Source: Rubritalea squalenifaciens DSM 18772
GTDB lineage: Bacteria; Verrucomicrobiota; Verrucomicrobiia; Verrucomicrobiales; Akkermansiaceae
DNA length: 64,000 nt
Assembly: GCF_900141815.1 (NCBI RefSeq)
Contig: NZ_FQYR01000003.1
Location: 62,001 to 126,000 of the forward strand
Reading direction: 5' to 3'
Notes under the pieces: generated by a model
What the model was told of the DNA's origin: nothing
Seen by the model: the letters and a program-made list of their open reading frames with translations, nothing else
The model's database searches: none
Part shown: positions 15,083 to 23,523 of the stretch, piece after piece
Position numbering within the stretch: the first letter of the stretch is position 1
Layout: each line of letters starts with the position of its first letter
Made by a program: the position numbers and the translations under genes

Positions 15083-16116
15083 GTGGGGCCATTTCCAAGC
15101 CTATCGAGATTTGTGGCGGAGGCCTCAGTGGGCTGTCCCTGGGGATTGCCTTGCGCAAGCGCGGCATCCCAGTCGTGCTCAGAGAGGCGGGGAGCTACCC
15201 GCGGCACAAAGTTTGTGGGGAATTCATCTGCGGCGTCTCCAGAGAGGTGTTAGAAGGATTAGGCATTTCGGAGGCACTGGCAGATGCGCAAGTTCTCTCT
15301 AGCTCGGCTTGGTTTCGCAAAGGCCGGCTCATCCTGGAGCGCGAGCTGCCCACTCCGGCACGCGGAATCTCCAGGTTCAGCCTGGATCAGCGGCTGGCCG
15401 GGCAATTCGAGGATCTGGGGGGTGAATTGATTACCGGCGAACGCTGCCAATTGGGCAGGGAGTCGGGTGAAGGCGTGGTGTGGGCGGCAGGGCGTCCGCG
15501 GAATCAAGGGAGGCGATGGCTCGGGCTTAAGATGCATTGTTCTGATCTGGAGCTGAACGCCGATCTGGAAATGCATCTCGGTGATGGGGCCTACGTGGGC
15601 GTCTCCAAAATTGAGGGCGGCAGGGCCAATGTCTGCGGTTTGTTTGCGCTCAGGTCTGGCCTATCCGGGAAGCAAATCTTGTCGCAGTATCTGAGGGCGG
15701 CCGGATTGGATCACTTGAACGAGCGACTTCAAGAGGCCCGGTGTCACGAGGAGTCGTTTTGCGCGGTTGCCGGCTTCGAGCTGGGGAAAAGCCAGCGTCC
15801 TTCCCAGATGCTTTGTCTCGGTGATGCGTGGGCAATGATTCCACCCTTTACCGGGAACGGCATGTCGATGGCTTTTGAATCTGCCGCCGAAGCCGTTGGG
15901 TTGTTAGAGAGCTACGCACTGGGCAAAAGCTCCTGGAGCGAATGCCTGTACCAATACAATTTAAATCTGAGCCAGCGCTTTGATCGCCGGCTGTCTCTCG
16001 CTGCGCTCTTGAACCCGGCGATGCTTGGGGCAGTGGGGCAGCACGCTGTTTCAGGTATAGCCAAAGCCAAGCTCTTGCCCTTTGACTGGTTGTTCCAGCG
16101 CCTCAGAGACGTCTGA
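15079..16116 (+). CDS. FAD-dependent oxidoreductase (geranylgeranyl reductase / aromatic hydroxylase-like)
   Basis: The start is GTG at 15079, overlapping the previous stop by 4 bases; this gives 345 residues. The dinucleotide motif GGGLSG is at 13-18, followed by VVLREAGSYPRHKVCGEF, the YPRxKxCGE pattern of the geranylgeranyl reductase/flavoprotein hydroxylase family. The second FAD motif is CLGDAWAMIPPFTGNGMSMA. Middle residues hold the sheet that binds substrate. Between the methyltransferase and the type III PKS it is probably the hydroxylase or reductase for the phenolic lipid, the counterpart of SrsC. A role in polyprenyl reduction cannot be excluded. Confidence 0.82.
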   Translation: MSGAISKPIEICGGGLSGLSLGIALRKRGIPVVLREAGSYPRHKVCGEFICGVSREVLEGLGISEALADAQVLSSSAWFRKGRLILERELPTPARGISRFSLDQRLAGQFEDLGGELITGERCQLGRESGEGVVWAAGRPRNQGRRWLGLKMHCSDLELNADLEMHLGDGAYVGVSKIEGGRANVCGLFALRSGLSGKQILSQYLRAAGLDHLNERLQEARCHEESFCAVAGFELGKSQRPSQMLCLGDAWAMIPPFTGNGMSMAFESAAEAVGLLESYALGKSSWSECLYQYNLNLSQRFDRRLSLAALLNPAMLGAVGQHAVSGIAKAKLLPFDWLFQRLRDV

Positions 16117-16130
16117 TTTCCATTTTCCTT

Positions 16131-17162
16131 ATGTATCTTCATTCCATAGCCAGCCACTTTCCTGCGCATCGATTCACGCAACAGGAGTCCTTCTCAGCTC
16201 TGTCACAAACCAAGTCTTTTGCGAACTTGAAGAGGAGTTCCCAAGCCTTGCTGGAAAAAATTCTGACTCAAGGAATTGGCATCGATTCACGGCATTTTTG
16301 TGTTTCTGATATTGCGGGTCTGGTCGATGCCGATGCCGGCGAGTTGAATGCCCTGTTTGAGCGGGAGGGGCGGGCCTTGGCGGCTGAAGCGATGCGCAAA
16401 GCCCTCAAGGCGGCAGGATTGGAAGCCGATGAACTGGATGCGCTGATCGTGTGCACCTGCACCGGCTACTTGTGTCCCGGTCTGAGCAGTCATGTGGCTG
16501 AGTTGTTAGGAATGAGGAGTAATCTCTATCTGCAAGACTTGGTAGGGCTGGGCTGTGGGGCGGCTGTGCCAGCCTTGCGCTCGGCGCATGGTCTCAGCGC
16601 TGCCGATCCCGAGGCGAAGATCGGAGTCATCGCCGTCGAGCTCTGTTCCTCCGCGTTTTTCATGGATGACGACCCCGGAGTGCTCATCAGCCTCTGTTTG
16701 TTTGGAGATGGCGCAAGTGCCTCGATCTGGTCCGGTGAGAGCCTGAAGAATGCCTGGCGCGCATCGGGCTTCCAAACCCTGCACCTGCCCGAGCACAGGG
16801 ACATGCTTCGCTTTGAAAACCAGCGCGGCTTTCTCAGAAACCGGCTGGATCGCAAGGTGCCCGAACTGGCAGCTCAGGCCGTCAAGCACCTGATCAGCGA
16901 AGCCGGGATGGACCCCGCCTCGGTGGTGGCTCATGGCGGTGGCCGTGATGTCGTTCAGGCCCTGGAAGCAGCTCTGGGGGGAGTGCAGCTGAAAGAGACC
17001 CGCGAAGTGCTCAGAGAATATGGCAACTTGAGTAGTCCATCGGTTCTCGTGGCCTTGCAGAGGCTACTCGAAAAGGGAACAGAGCGGGATTCGCTGTGGC
17101 TCACTTCATTCGGCGCGGGCTTCGCTGCGCACGCACTGCAGTTGCATCGAAACCACGGCTAA
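16131..17162 (+). CDS. Type III polyketide synthase
   Basis: A 343-residue chalcone/stilbene-synthase-fold protein with the full catalytic triad: Cys142 in LVGLGCGAA, His268 in VAHGGG and Asn299 in EYGNLSSPSV. The CTCTGYLCPG segment near 108-117 matches the family's oxyanion-side loop. Such enzymes extend a fatty acyl starter with malonyl-CoA to give alkylresorcinols or alkylpyrones. It starts 14 bp after the FAD oxidoreductase. The N-terminal segment is shorter than in plant homologues, as usual for bacteria. Chain length and cyclisation mode cannot be read from the sequence. Confidence 0.9.
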   Translation: MYLHSIASHFPAHRFTQQESFSALSQTKSFANLKRSSQALLEKILTQGIGIDSRHFCVSDIAGLVDADAGELNALFEREGRALAAEAMRKALKAAGLEADELDALIVCTCTGYLCPGLSSHVAELLGMRSNLYLQDLVGLGCGAAVPALRSAHGLSAADPEAKIGVIAVELCSSAFFMDDDPGVLISLCLFGDGASASIWSGESLKNAWRASGFQTLHLPEHRDMLRFENQRGFLRNRLDRKVPELAAQAVKHLISEAGMDPASVVAHGGGRDVVQALEAALGGVQLKETREVLREYGNLSSPSVLVALQRLLEKGTERDSLWLTSFGAGFAAHALQLHRNHG

Positions 17163-17576
17163 TGAAGCCTTGTGGCATTGACTACGTGGATGCTTGGGTG
17201 GGATAAGCAGACTTCCTTTCCCTCAGTCATACATGTTGTGATCTCCTGAGATTGAAGGCATGGAGAAATCGGCGGTAACACAAGATTCCACCTCCACACC
17301 ATCGTCAGGCTGAAACGTGCGGGTGATTTCGCGAGGGGGAAGCTTAGCTTACCATGACTGTTTGATATACAGGGAGAATATGAGATGCTTGGAGAGTTCT
17401 GATCATCGGTTCACCTTAATGGGTATTATTGCGTTGAAAGTGATAGACGATTCAGGATGGAGCCCTTAGGCTACCTTGTATGAAGTGTTTATCCTGTCCC
17501 GAGCCTCCCGTTCAAAAGTCCATGTCGAATATCGTTTGGGAGTATTCTAATCATACTGTTCGGTGAAGAAAACTAG
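17163..17576. other. 414-bp stretch without a gene
   Basis: No convincing coding frame on either strand. It contains the second copy of the TTCAAAAGTCCATG element (17511-17533) and, at 17558-17564, a GTTCGGT core immediately before the first small gene of the cassette array. It is therefore probably the entry edge of that array. Confidence 0.5.
17511..17533 (+). repeat. Copy 2 of the dispersed TTCAAAAGTCCATG element
   Basis: Shares TTCAAAAGTCCATG and a following GAAT-TC block with 13382-13404. It precedes GTTCGGT by about 25 bases and the ATG at 17577 by 44 bases. Confidence 0.5.
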
Positions 17577-18035
17577 ATGCCAGCGCAGCGAATAGAGCTT
17601 TGGGAGCACGTCGGCCTTGGTTTGATTTTAGAATGGCCATCCGGCGTGATCATAACCAATCAGACGGGTGGAACATCATGTCTGGCACCTGAGATCGAGG
17701 GCGTATTCATCCCGTTGCGGAACGATTGCACCGCGAAAGAGCGCATTCTGGTTTCGCCGGAGAATGAACTCTACGATTACTTCACCGGTCGCAAGTGGAG
17801 GGGGACTGGAGCGACCAATGGAATTGATTTGGAAGATGCCGACTTCATCGACTCGACTATCGGTAAGACCAAGCTATTTCCCACGATCCGAGTGAACAGA
17901 GACAAGCTATCCGAGAGCCATGAGGCATGGATTCACGTCGTTGTGACGGGCGACGAGCCTTGCGATCCACCTTTATTCCGTGGCTTTGAGCCTTATCCCA
18001 GAGCGGGAATCTTGACATGGCAAAACAGCGACTGA
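17577..18035 (+). CDS. Hypothetical cassette protein (DUF6210-like)
   Basis: A 152-residue soluble protein containing GLILEWPSGVIITNQTGG near residue 14 and EIEGVFIPLRND near 38. I associate this pattern with the DUF6210 family, from memory and without a search. No catalytic residues stand out. The start lies 13 bases after a GTTCGGT core, and an attC-like site follows 12 bases after the stop, which is the layout of an integron gene cassette. It is the first gene of the array. Confidence 0.65.
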   Translation: MPAQRIELWEHVGLGLILEWPSGVIITNQTGGTSCLAPEIEGVFIPLRNDCTAKERILVSPENELYDYFTGRKWRGTGATNGIDLEDADFIDSTIGKTKLFPTIRVNRDKLSESHEAWIHVVVTGDEPCDPPLFRGFEPYPRAGILTWQNSD

Positions 18036-18046
18036 AGCAACAAGCA

Positions 18047-18173
18047 CCGAACAAGGCGTGGGTGGACAACCCGCTACCTCGCCGCGAGTCGGTGATTGAA
18101 TCCTAATAATAACCCTTTACCCTGAGTCGGAGTGGCGCTCTAGGTAGCGGGTGCCACCACTTGGGCGTTGCTA
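18047..18173 (+). repeat. attC-like recombination site 1
   Basis: ACCGAAC at the left end and GTTGCTA at the right end bracket 127 bp with inverted-repeat character. It shares the AACAAGGCG start, a CGCCGCGAGTCG block and an AACCCT block with the other three sites. It separates two small genes transcribed in the same direction. Confidence 0.75.
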
Positions 18174-18178
18174 AAAAT

Positions 18179-18658
18179 ATGAAGATCACATTTTTTGTCG
18201 CAATTATCGCAATCGTGATAGCCTCAACGCTTAACGCAGAAGAGGGGTGGCGCTTTCAAGTCAACTCTGATGACAAGCCGTCCATGGTTTACGAGCTTGC
18301 TGATGGAAAGAAGATTAGCTTCATGAGCTATTACATCAGATTTGACACTATCTCTGATGAAGTTGCATTACAGTTCCAGAAGGATTATCCGAAGTTGTGG
18401 AAGGAAGCTCAGAACTCTTCCGGCAACATGCACAACCCGAAGATTCTACCCCTAGCCAACAAATTTTCTGAGGTTCTCCTGAAGACTGCGACTGTACAAA
18501 GGCTCAACAAGATGGCGAGCGATTCTGGTTATACGATTTCTGGCGCTGAGTACGAGAAATTTCACTTTGAGAAGGAGGATGGTAAGCAGAAGGTGTTTGC
18601 GATCATCTGGCTAACCATTACAAAACAGACCGAACAAGGCGCGGTACCCAAGCCCTGA
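18179..18658 (+). CDS. Exported hypothetical cassette protein
   Basis: A 159-residue protein with a signal peptide (MKITFFVAIIAIVIAS, cleavage likely after NAEE region start near residue 21). The mature part is mixed charged and helical, ending in IIWLTITKQTEQ. I recognise no domain. The ATG lies 5 bases after the right core of attC site 1, and the stop falls inside site 2, the compact arrangement typical of cassettes. An upstream TTG in frame at 18161 lies within the attC and is unlikely to be used. Confidence 0.65.
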   Translation: MKITFFVAIIAIVIASTLNAEEGWRFQVNSDDKPSMVYELADGKKISFMSYYIRFDTISDEVALQFQKDYPKLWKEAQNSSGNMHNPKILPLANKFSEVLLKTATVQRLNKMASDSGYTISGAEYEKFHFEKEDGKQKVFAIIWLTITKQTEQGAVPKP

Positions 18659-18754
18659 CCCGCCGAGAGTTTAATCCGTCATGGCCATTTCAACCTCAAC
18701 CCGCAGTCGAAACCGCGCCCCCGGTCAGGGGGCCTGTGTCCTTTGGCGTTCGGC
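18629..18754 (+). repeat. attC-like recombination site 2
   Basis: ACCGAAC (18629-18635) and GTTCGGC (18748-18754) are near-perfect complements, 126 bp end to end. Inside them GCCCTGACCCG pairs with CGGTCAGGGGGC. This is the clearest palindrome of the four sites. Confidence 0.85.
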
Positions 18755-18761
18755 AAAGAAT

Positions 18762-19184
18762 ATGAAACTACAATTGCTAGCCTTCCTCACTATGTTAATC
18801 ACCGCCAATAGCTTAGTGCTTGGCGGTGAAGCAAATATACCAAAATGGGAATACAAAGTTTGGGTTCAGCCTGATGATATTCACGCTATTTCGCGGAGCG
18901 CAATGATTGAAAACAAGCTAAATAACCTGGGTGCACAAGGGTGGGAATTGGTTTCAGTCACCTGGAGGAAGCATCATGATCAGACATCCCCGACCGGTAG
19001 GATGATCTATTACTTTAAGCGCCCAGCTAAGGCAGTGGCAGCTCCTCCAAAGCCGAGTCACATTCAATATAACGGTAGCAATCTTTCTATTGAACAAGTC
19101 TTGGAGAGAAGTAAGGCGAACTGGCATTTGAATCTCAAATCGAAACAAAAGGCCGAACAAGAAGACGCGGCACCCAAGCCCTGA
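18762..19184 (+). CDS. Exported DUF4177-like cassette protein
   Basis: A 140-residue protein. The start MKLQLLAFL, 7 bases after the core of attC site 2, gives a good signal peptide. The earlier in-frame ATG at 18681 would lie within the attC. The mature part has WEYKVW, then NKLNNLGAQGWELVSVTW and YYFKRP, the DUF4177 pattern of a small beta-sandwich of unknown function. The C-terminal tail is Lys/Glu-rich and ends inside attC site 3. Confidence 0.7.
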   Translation: MKLQLLAFLTMLITANSLVLGGEANIPKWEYKVWVQPDDIHAISRSAMIENKLNNLGAQGWELVSVTWRKHHDQTSPTGRMIYYFKRPAKAVAAPPKPSHIQYNGSNLSIEQVLERSKANWHLNLKSKQKAEQEDAAPKP

Positions 19185-19280
19185 CCCGCCGTGAGTCGAA
19201 CTTTTACAGATGAATATCAACCTTAACCCACAGTCTACGCTCGCCCCATAGTCAGGGGTTGGTGCGCTATGACGTTATGC
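19152..19280 (+). repeat. attC-like recombination site 3
   Basis: GCCGAAC (19152-19158) to GTTATGC (19274-19280), 129 bp, with the shared inner blocks CAAGCCCTGACCCGCCGTGA and CCATAGTCAGGGG, which can pair. The ATG of the following gene lies inside the right core. Confidence 0.8.
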
Positions 19281-19747
19281 CTAAAAAAATGTCCTTCGTG
19301 AAAGATACAGGGCGAAAGAAGCAAGGCGTCTGTGATTACTGCGGCTTGGATGTTGAGTTGGAGAAATACGAATCGTGGAATCGAGATGGCCACCGGTTCA
19401 AGTGGCGCGCTGTCGAGCACCGAGCACCCTGCGGCGCACAGTGTGCTGGCGGCGGATATGAACACGGCGAGACGGACGTTCATATTCCACCGTTTGGATC
19501 GTGCCCGCGATGCGGCGCGATTGATTCTGAAATCGCTCAGACTATCGAGAATCAGGATGGTGCGGAGCGAGTGGTTCTTCGTCGGTACGTGATCGGTCAT
19601 TCCGGGCTTCGGATCGACCACGAGGAGAGAGACGGTGAGCAATGGAAGACAGTCGCACGCTACCCAGCTTCAGACCCGCAATCTCTAGAGATGGCCATCG
19701 AGCAAGCCAAGAACTACGTTCCATGGTTGAAGGGGGAATCACCTTGA
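19277..19747 (+). CDS. Zinc-ribbon hypothetical cassette protein
   Basis: A 156-residue protein with paired cysteines, CDYCG near residue 19 and CPRCG near 78, plus CGAQC between them, suggesting bound zinc. The rest is a mixed alpha/beta domain that I do not recognise. Translation may start at the ATG embedded in the attC core (MPKKMSF) or 12 bases later at MSFVK. It lies in the last cassette of the array, with attC site 4 beginning 13 bases after the stop. Confidence 0.6.
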   Translation: MPKKMSFVKDTGRKKQGVCDYCGLDVELEKYESWNRDGHRFKWRAVEHRAPCGAQCAGGGYEHGETDVHIPPFGSCPRCGAIDSEIAQTIENQDGAERVVLRRYVIGHSGLRIDHEERDGEQWKTVARYPASDPQSLEMAIEQAKNYVPWLKGESP

Positions 19748-19759
19748 AGACATAAACGG

Positions 19760-19887
19760 GCAGAACAAGAAGCCGTCGCTCTCAACATCTGCCCCGCCGC
19801 GAGCTCCATTCGTCATGACCATTCTACCCTCAAACCACAGTCGAAGCCTCGCCCCCGGGCAGGTATGAGAGGACTTCGGCGTTCGGT
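19760..19887 (+). repeat. attC-like recombination site 4
   Basis: GCAGAAC (19760-19766) to GTTCGGT (19881-19887), 128 bp, with CATCTGCCCCGCCG opposite CCCCCGGGCAGG. It is the last site seen. The neighbouring peroxiredoxin gene is on the opposite strand and its stop overlaps the right core. Confidence 0.8.
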
Positions 19888-20444
19888 CAAGAATGTGTGC
19901 CGCGAATCGGATAGTCGTTTTCGTCGATCCATTCTACGCTTTCCAATAGTTCGGAGAGGTCCGCTCGGTTGAAGGGAGTGTTGGAGAGTTCGATCAGTTG
20001 AATTTTTCCATCCCGATTCAAGGCAAATGTTGCTGGCTCGGCAAAGGGACGGTCGGTTTCCTGAGGGCCGCGAGGGTCAGATATGTAAAGACCGAGTTGC
20101 CGCATTTGCGGAATGCTCAGGTCGTAGGCTATCGGAAACCTGAGACCGTGATTTTCCTTCATGGATAGAGCTTTCTCCAACGGGTCGCCGGAGACAGCGA
20201 GAATCTCCGCAGATGCATTGGTAAAGCCCTCGCGGAGTTCTTCAAGGCGTTTGAGATACTTGTGGCAGATTGGACAATGGAGGCCTCGGTAGACGATGAC
20301 GATTTGCCATACATTACTTGACTTGCTTTCTCCAAGCGTGGCCTCACCGCCACCTACCAGAGGGAGTGTGATGGCGGGCAGGGTGCCGCCGGATACCAGT
20401 TTATTACTCATTTTGGGATGTGGATGGGTTTGTTTGTTGTGCAT
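19887..20444 (-). CDS. Peroxiredoxin-like AhpC/TSA-family protein
   Basis: A 185-residue thioredoxin-fold protein with [14 protein letters not shown] (C57 and C60), a CxxC placed where AhpC/TSA-like proteins have their peroxidatic Cys. Downstream it has ILAVSGDP and a [13 protein letters not shown] strand containing the cis-Pro. The start could also be MSNKLVSG, 11 codons later. It lies 3 bp downstream of an alcohol dehydrogenase gene and opposite a redox-type HxlR regulator, so it is probably part of an electrophile or peroxide detoxification operon. The gene ends at the edge of the attC array. Confidence 0.75.
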   Translation of the reverse strand: MHNKQTHPHPKMSNKLVSGGTLPAITLPLVGGGEATLGESKSSNVWQIVIVYRGLHCPICHKYLKRLEELREGFTNASAEILAVSGDPLEKALSMKENHGLRFPIAYDLSIPQMRQLGLYISDPRGPQETDRPFAEPATFALNRDGKIQLIELSNTPFNRADLSELLESVEWIDENDYPIRGTHS

Positions 20445-20447
20445 GGT

Positions 20448-21455
20448 TTAATCGCGGTCGAGGACGATGCGATAGCGGGCTTTGCCGGATTCGAGGTGGG
20501 CGATGGCTTCGTTGGCCTGACTCATCGGAAAGTGCTCGGTTACGGGAGCGATTTGGTGGCGGGCGGCGAATTTGAGCATTTTGCGGATAGTGGCAGGGCT
20601 GCCTACTGGGGAGGAGCTGAGTGACAATTGATTGAACATCATGGGAATGAGATTGAGGTCGAGCGGCTCGGTCACTGCCCCGAGCATGTGCATCCGTCCG
20701 CGAGGCTTGAGAGCCGCGAGGTAGCTGTTCCAGTCGAGTGGGACATTCACCGTTGATAGAATGAGGTCGAAGGTGCCTTCGGCACTTTTGATAGCCTCGC
20801 TATCGCGGGAATTGATCGTGTGGTGGGCTCCAAGTGAGCGAGCCTCTTCGGCCTTGGCGTCACTGGACGTGAAGGCGGTAACTTCACAGCCCCAGGCATT
20901 GGCAAATTTCAGAGCCAGATGCCCTAGTCCTCCGATTCCGATGACACCGACATGAGCGTTTGGCGAGATATCGAGCTGGACGAGCGGGTTATAGACAGCC
21001 ATTCCACCGCAAAGCAGCGGTCCAGCATCGCGGGGATCGAGTTCCTCCGGCAGTTCGGTCACGCTAATAGCTTGGGCACGGACAGTTTCAGCAAACCCTC
21101 CGTGGCGACTGACGATTGTGGGTTCCGCCGTGGCACACAGATTGTGATGCCCGTCGAGGCATTCGTCACAAGTCTGGCAGTAGCCGGCATGCCAGCCCAG
21201 GCCGACTTTCTGTCCAATTTTCAGATGTGTTACCCCATCACCCACGGCGGAAATGGTTCCGATCACCTCGTGGCCAGGAACAAAGGGGTATTCGGTCATC
21301 TTCCACTCGTCATTGAGCATGCTGAGGTCGCTGTGACAGATGCCGCAATGCTCGACAGCGATGTCGACTTCATTGGCCCCGATGCTTGGTAGTTCAAACT
21401 CGAAAGGCTCGAGGGCGGATCCAGCGGATATGGCTGCGTAAGATTTGATGGTCAT
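20448..21455 (-). CDS. Zinc-dependent NADP alcohol dehydrogenase / aldehyde reductase (YahK/Ahr-like)
   Basis: A medium-chain dehydrogenase of 335 residues from the MTIKSYAA start (an ATG four codons earlier is possible). It has the catalytic zinc site HCGICHSDL and PGHEVIG, structural-zinc cysteines in [15 protein letters not shown], and the cofactor motif GIGGLGHLA. Members of this cinnamyl-alcohol-dehydrogenase-like group reduce broad aldehydes with NADPH. The gene is divergent from an HxlR regulator and is followed 3 bp later by a peroxiredoxin-like gene, which suggests a regulon answering reactive aldehydes. Substrate preference is not readable. Confidence 0.88.
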   Translation of the reverse strand: MTIKSYAAISAGSALEPFEFELPSIGANEVDIAVEHCGICHSDLSMLNDEWKMTEYPFVPGHEVIGTISAVGDGVTHLKIGQKVGLGWHAGYCQTCDECLDGHHNLCATAEPTIVSRHGGFAETVRAQAISVTELPEELDPRDAGPLLCGGMAVYNPLVQLDISPNAHVGVIGIGGLGHLALKFANAWGCEVTAFTSSDAKAEEARSLGAHHTINSRDSEAIKSAEGTFDLILSTVNVPLDWNSYLAALKPRGRMHMLGAVTEPLDLNLIPMMFNQLSLSSSPVGSPATIRKMLKFAARHQIAPVTEHFPMSQANEAIAHLESGKARYRIVLDRD

Positions 21456-21472
21456 GTCCGGTATCATAGATA

Positions 21473-21496
21473 ACTAGGTTTCTCTTGTCAACTAGT
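21473..21496. promoter_or_regulatory. Possible HxlR operator
   Basis: ACTAG at 21473-21477 and CTAGT at 21492-21496 form a short inverted repeat in the divergent intergenic region between the aldehyde reductase and the HxlR gene. The arms are only five bases, so the call rests mainly on position. Confidence 0.3.
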
Positions 21497-21518
21497 GTAC
21501 TTTTTGTAACCTTTGGTC

Positions 21519-21869
21519 ATGAGTCAACAGCCAAAGAAAAAAGAACCTCCGGTGTGCCTGCCCCCCTGCGATGAACCGTGCCCGATTGAGCGAGGGATGC
21601 GTATCATCGGCGGTAAGTGGAAGGGATCGATTCTGTGGTATCTCCAAGGCGGACCGCTGCGTTTCAATGAGCTCGCCCGTTTACTTGGAGGAGCAAGCCG
21701 CAAGATGGTGAACGCAAGATTAAAGGAGATGGAAGCGATGGGGTTGCTGACACGTACGGTGTTGAACGACCGCCCGATTGCGGTCCAGTATGAGATCACG
21801 AGTTTCGGGAAATCGGCGCTAGGCGTGCTCGATAAGCTGAAACATTGGGCCGAAGAGAATCACATTTAA
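21519..21869 (+). CDS. HxlR-family transcriptional regulator
   Basis: A 116-residue winged-helix protein from MSQQPKK. The family core is CPIERGMRIIGGKWKGSILW, GPLRFNEL and the recognition helix ASRKMVNARLKEME, ending with LTRTV-YEIT. Three Cys residues near the N-terminus, C-LPPCDEPC, could sense oxidants or electrophiles as in some HxlR proteins. It is divergent from the aldehyde reductase. The 60-bp intergenic region has an ACTAG...CTAGT pair that could be its operator. Auto- and cross-regulation are inferred from the arrangement. Confidence 0.85.
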   Translation: MSQQPKKKEPPVCLPPCDEPCPIERGMRIIGGKWKGSILWYLQGGPLRFNELARLLGGASRKMVNARLKEMEAMGLLTRTVLNDRPIAVQYEITSFGKSALGVLDKLKHWAEENHI

Positions 21870-21988
21870 CTACCGACTGCGGGTCATCGCCCAATGCGGA
21901 TAAACTAACAAACAATGAATCACAAAATGCCCTGTCCCCAAACTTTGGTGTAGACCCGAATGATCCAGCGTGACTTCAGGGCAAAAAG

Positions 21989-22015
21989 AAAGCCCGCTGG
22001 AGTGCAGCGGGCTTT
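21989..22015 (-). terminator. Terminator downstream of tRNA-Gln
   Basis: An 11-bp perfect stem, AAAGCCCGCTG and CAGCGGGCTTT, with a four-base loop. On the minus strand it is followed by CTTTCTTTTTG. It lies 16 bases beyond the tRNA 3' end. Confidence 0.8.
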
Positions 22016-22030
22016 CAGGAAAGTTGAAGT

Positions 22031-22103
22031 GGCAGGCCTACTAGGACTCGAACCTAGAATGACGGAATCAAAATCCGGAGTGTTACCATTACACCATAGG
22101 CCT
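22031..22103 (-). tRNA. tRNA-Gln (anticodon TTG)
   Basis: The minus strand folds as a cloverleaf. The acceptor AGGCCTA pairs with TAGGCCT, the T-arm CTAGG/CCTAG encloses TTCGAGT, and the anticodon loop TTTTGAT reads TTG. CCA is encoded. The anticodon stem is slightly imperfect at its outer pair. Confidence 0.9.
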
Positions 22104-22288
22104 GCAGGTTGGGTCTTGCGACCGCGGCGGAGAGGTAAGGCATCTGCCGACGGGATGCAACAAAAAATTCGTATAAATTTGCAGAAAAGTAAAGCGGGGG
22201 AAGGGATGCTTACTGTGGCTGGCTGATTTTCAAAGGCTGGCGAAGTTTCGGTAATCCGGGAAAAAATCAGGCTTTGCGGGTACGAAAA

Positions 22289-22315
22289 AGGCCCGGGCGT
22301 GGGTGCCAGGGCCTT
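22289..22315 (-). terminator. Terminator of the DAHP synthase gene
   Basis: AAGGCCC and GGGCCTT form a 7-bp stem around a 13-base loop; on the minus strand CTTTTTCG follows. It lies about 35 bases past the stop of the aro gene. Confidence 0.6.
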
Positions 22316-22348
22316 GCTCTGAGAAAAAAATCTGCGGAAAGGAGGAAA

Positions 22349-23413
22349 TTAGGCCTTTCTGCGCGCCTGGACTGCCTTGGCGAGCTGCTCGACGACGTCC
22401 TCGGTGGACTGCCAGCCGATGCATTGATCAGTGACGGACTGGCCGTAGGTGAGCTGGGATGGGTCGTCTGTGAGCTTCTGGGCGCCTTCGATGAGGTTGG
22501 ACTCGATCATGACGGAAGCGACGGCCTTGGAGCCGCCAGCGATCTGCTCGCAGAGGTCTGCCACGACGGCAGGCTGGTTGCGGTAGTCTTTCATGGAGTT
22601 GCCGTGTGAGCAGTCGACCATGACTTGCTCTGGCAGTCCCTTGGACTTGAGCTGATCCGCGACGGCATCCACGTGTTCCTTGGAGTAGTTCGGGCCGTCT
22701 GAGGAGCCACGCAGGATGATGTGGCAGGCCGGGTTACCCGCGGTGGAGACAATGGCGGAGACACCTTGTTTGGTGACGGAGAGGAAGTGGTGGGCGCCAG
22801 CGGCGGCCTGGATGGCATCCAGAGCGATCTGGATGGTGCCGCGGGTACCGTTCTTGAAGCCGACCGGCATGGAGAGCCCGGAGGCTAGCTCGCGGTGTAC
22901 CTGGGACTCGGTGGTGCGTGCGCCGATGGCACCCCAGGAGATGAGGTCGGCGACGTACTGCGGGGAAATGGTATCGAGAAACTCGGTGGCGGCAGGCATA
23001 CCCATGGTGTTGAGCTCGAGCAGGAGCTCGCGGGCGATGCGGAGGCCACGGTTGATATCGAAGGAGCCGTCGAGGTGTGGATCGTTGATCAGACCTTTCC
23101 AGCCGACGGTGGTGCGTGGCTTCTCAAAGTAGACGCGCATGATGATGAGCAGGTCATCGGAAAAACGCTCGGCGAGATCCTTGAGGCGCTCAGCGTACTC
23201 GATGGCGGCTGAGGTGTCATGAATGGAGCAAGGACCGACGACGACGAGCACGCGGTCGTCAGAGCCATTGAGGATGCTCTCAGCCTCTGTACGGGCTTTG
23301 GAGACGACCTCGGCGGCTTTGTCGGTGATAGGAAGATAGTAAGAGAGGACGGCCGGTGAAATGAGCGGGGAAATCGCGGCGATTCGCAGGTCGTCTGTCT
23401 GAAGGTGGTCCAT
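22349..23413 (-). CDS. aroG: 3-deoxy-7-phosphoheptulonate (DAHP) synthase, class I
   Basis: 354 residues from MDHLQTDDLRIAAI, a start that aligns with the N-terminus of E. coli AroG-type enzymes (an ATG 14 codons earlier also exists). Class I motifs are present: VVGPCSIHD, MRVYFEKPRTTVGWKGLIND, PHLDGSFDIN, GARTTESQ, GFKNGT and the metal-site VDCSHGNS. It condenses PEP and erythrose 4-phosphate in the first step of the shikimate pathway. Which aromatic amino acid inhibits it cannot be told here, so the aroG symbol indicates class only. It is divergent from the lipoate-ligase-like gene. Confidence 0.9.
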   Translation of the reverse strand: MDHLQTDDLRIAAISPLISPAVLSYYLPITDKAAEVVSKARTEAESILNGSDDRVLVVVGPCSIHDTSAAIEYAERLKDLAERFSDDLLIIMRVYFEKPRTTVGWKGLINDPHLDGSFDINRGLRIARELLLELNTMGMPAATEFLDTISPQYVADLISWGAIGARTTESQVHRELASGLSMPVGFKNGTRGTIQIALDAIQAAAGAHHFLSVTKQGVSAIVSTAGNPACHIILRGSSDGPNYSKEHVDAVADQLKSKGLPEQVMVDCSHGNSMKDYRNQPAVVADLCEQIAGGSKAVASVMIESNLIEGAQKLTDDPSQLTYGQSVTDQCIGWQSTEDVVEQLAKAVQARRKA

Positions 23414-23523
23414 GGCGGAAACTTTGGTGGTGTGGAGGTGAGTTTCAAGTTCCAAGTTCCACGAAGTGACTGGATGAGAGCTTTTTTTGAGGTCTTGACC
23501 TTTGCGCAGGGATGGGGGAAGCC

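Noticed and set aside
17163-19890. CRISPR array from the repeated spacing near 18-19.9 kb
   Set aside because: The repeats are about 127 bp palindromic sites separated by genes, which is an attC arrangement and not short direct repeats with spacers.
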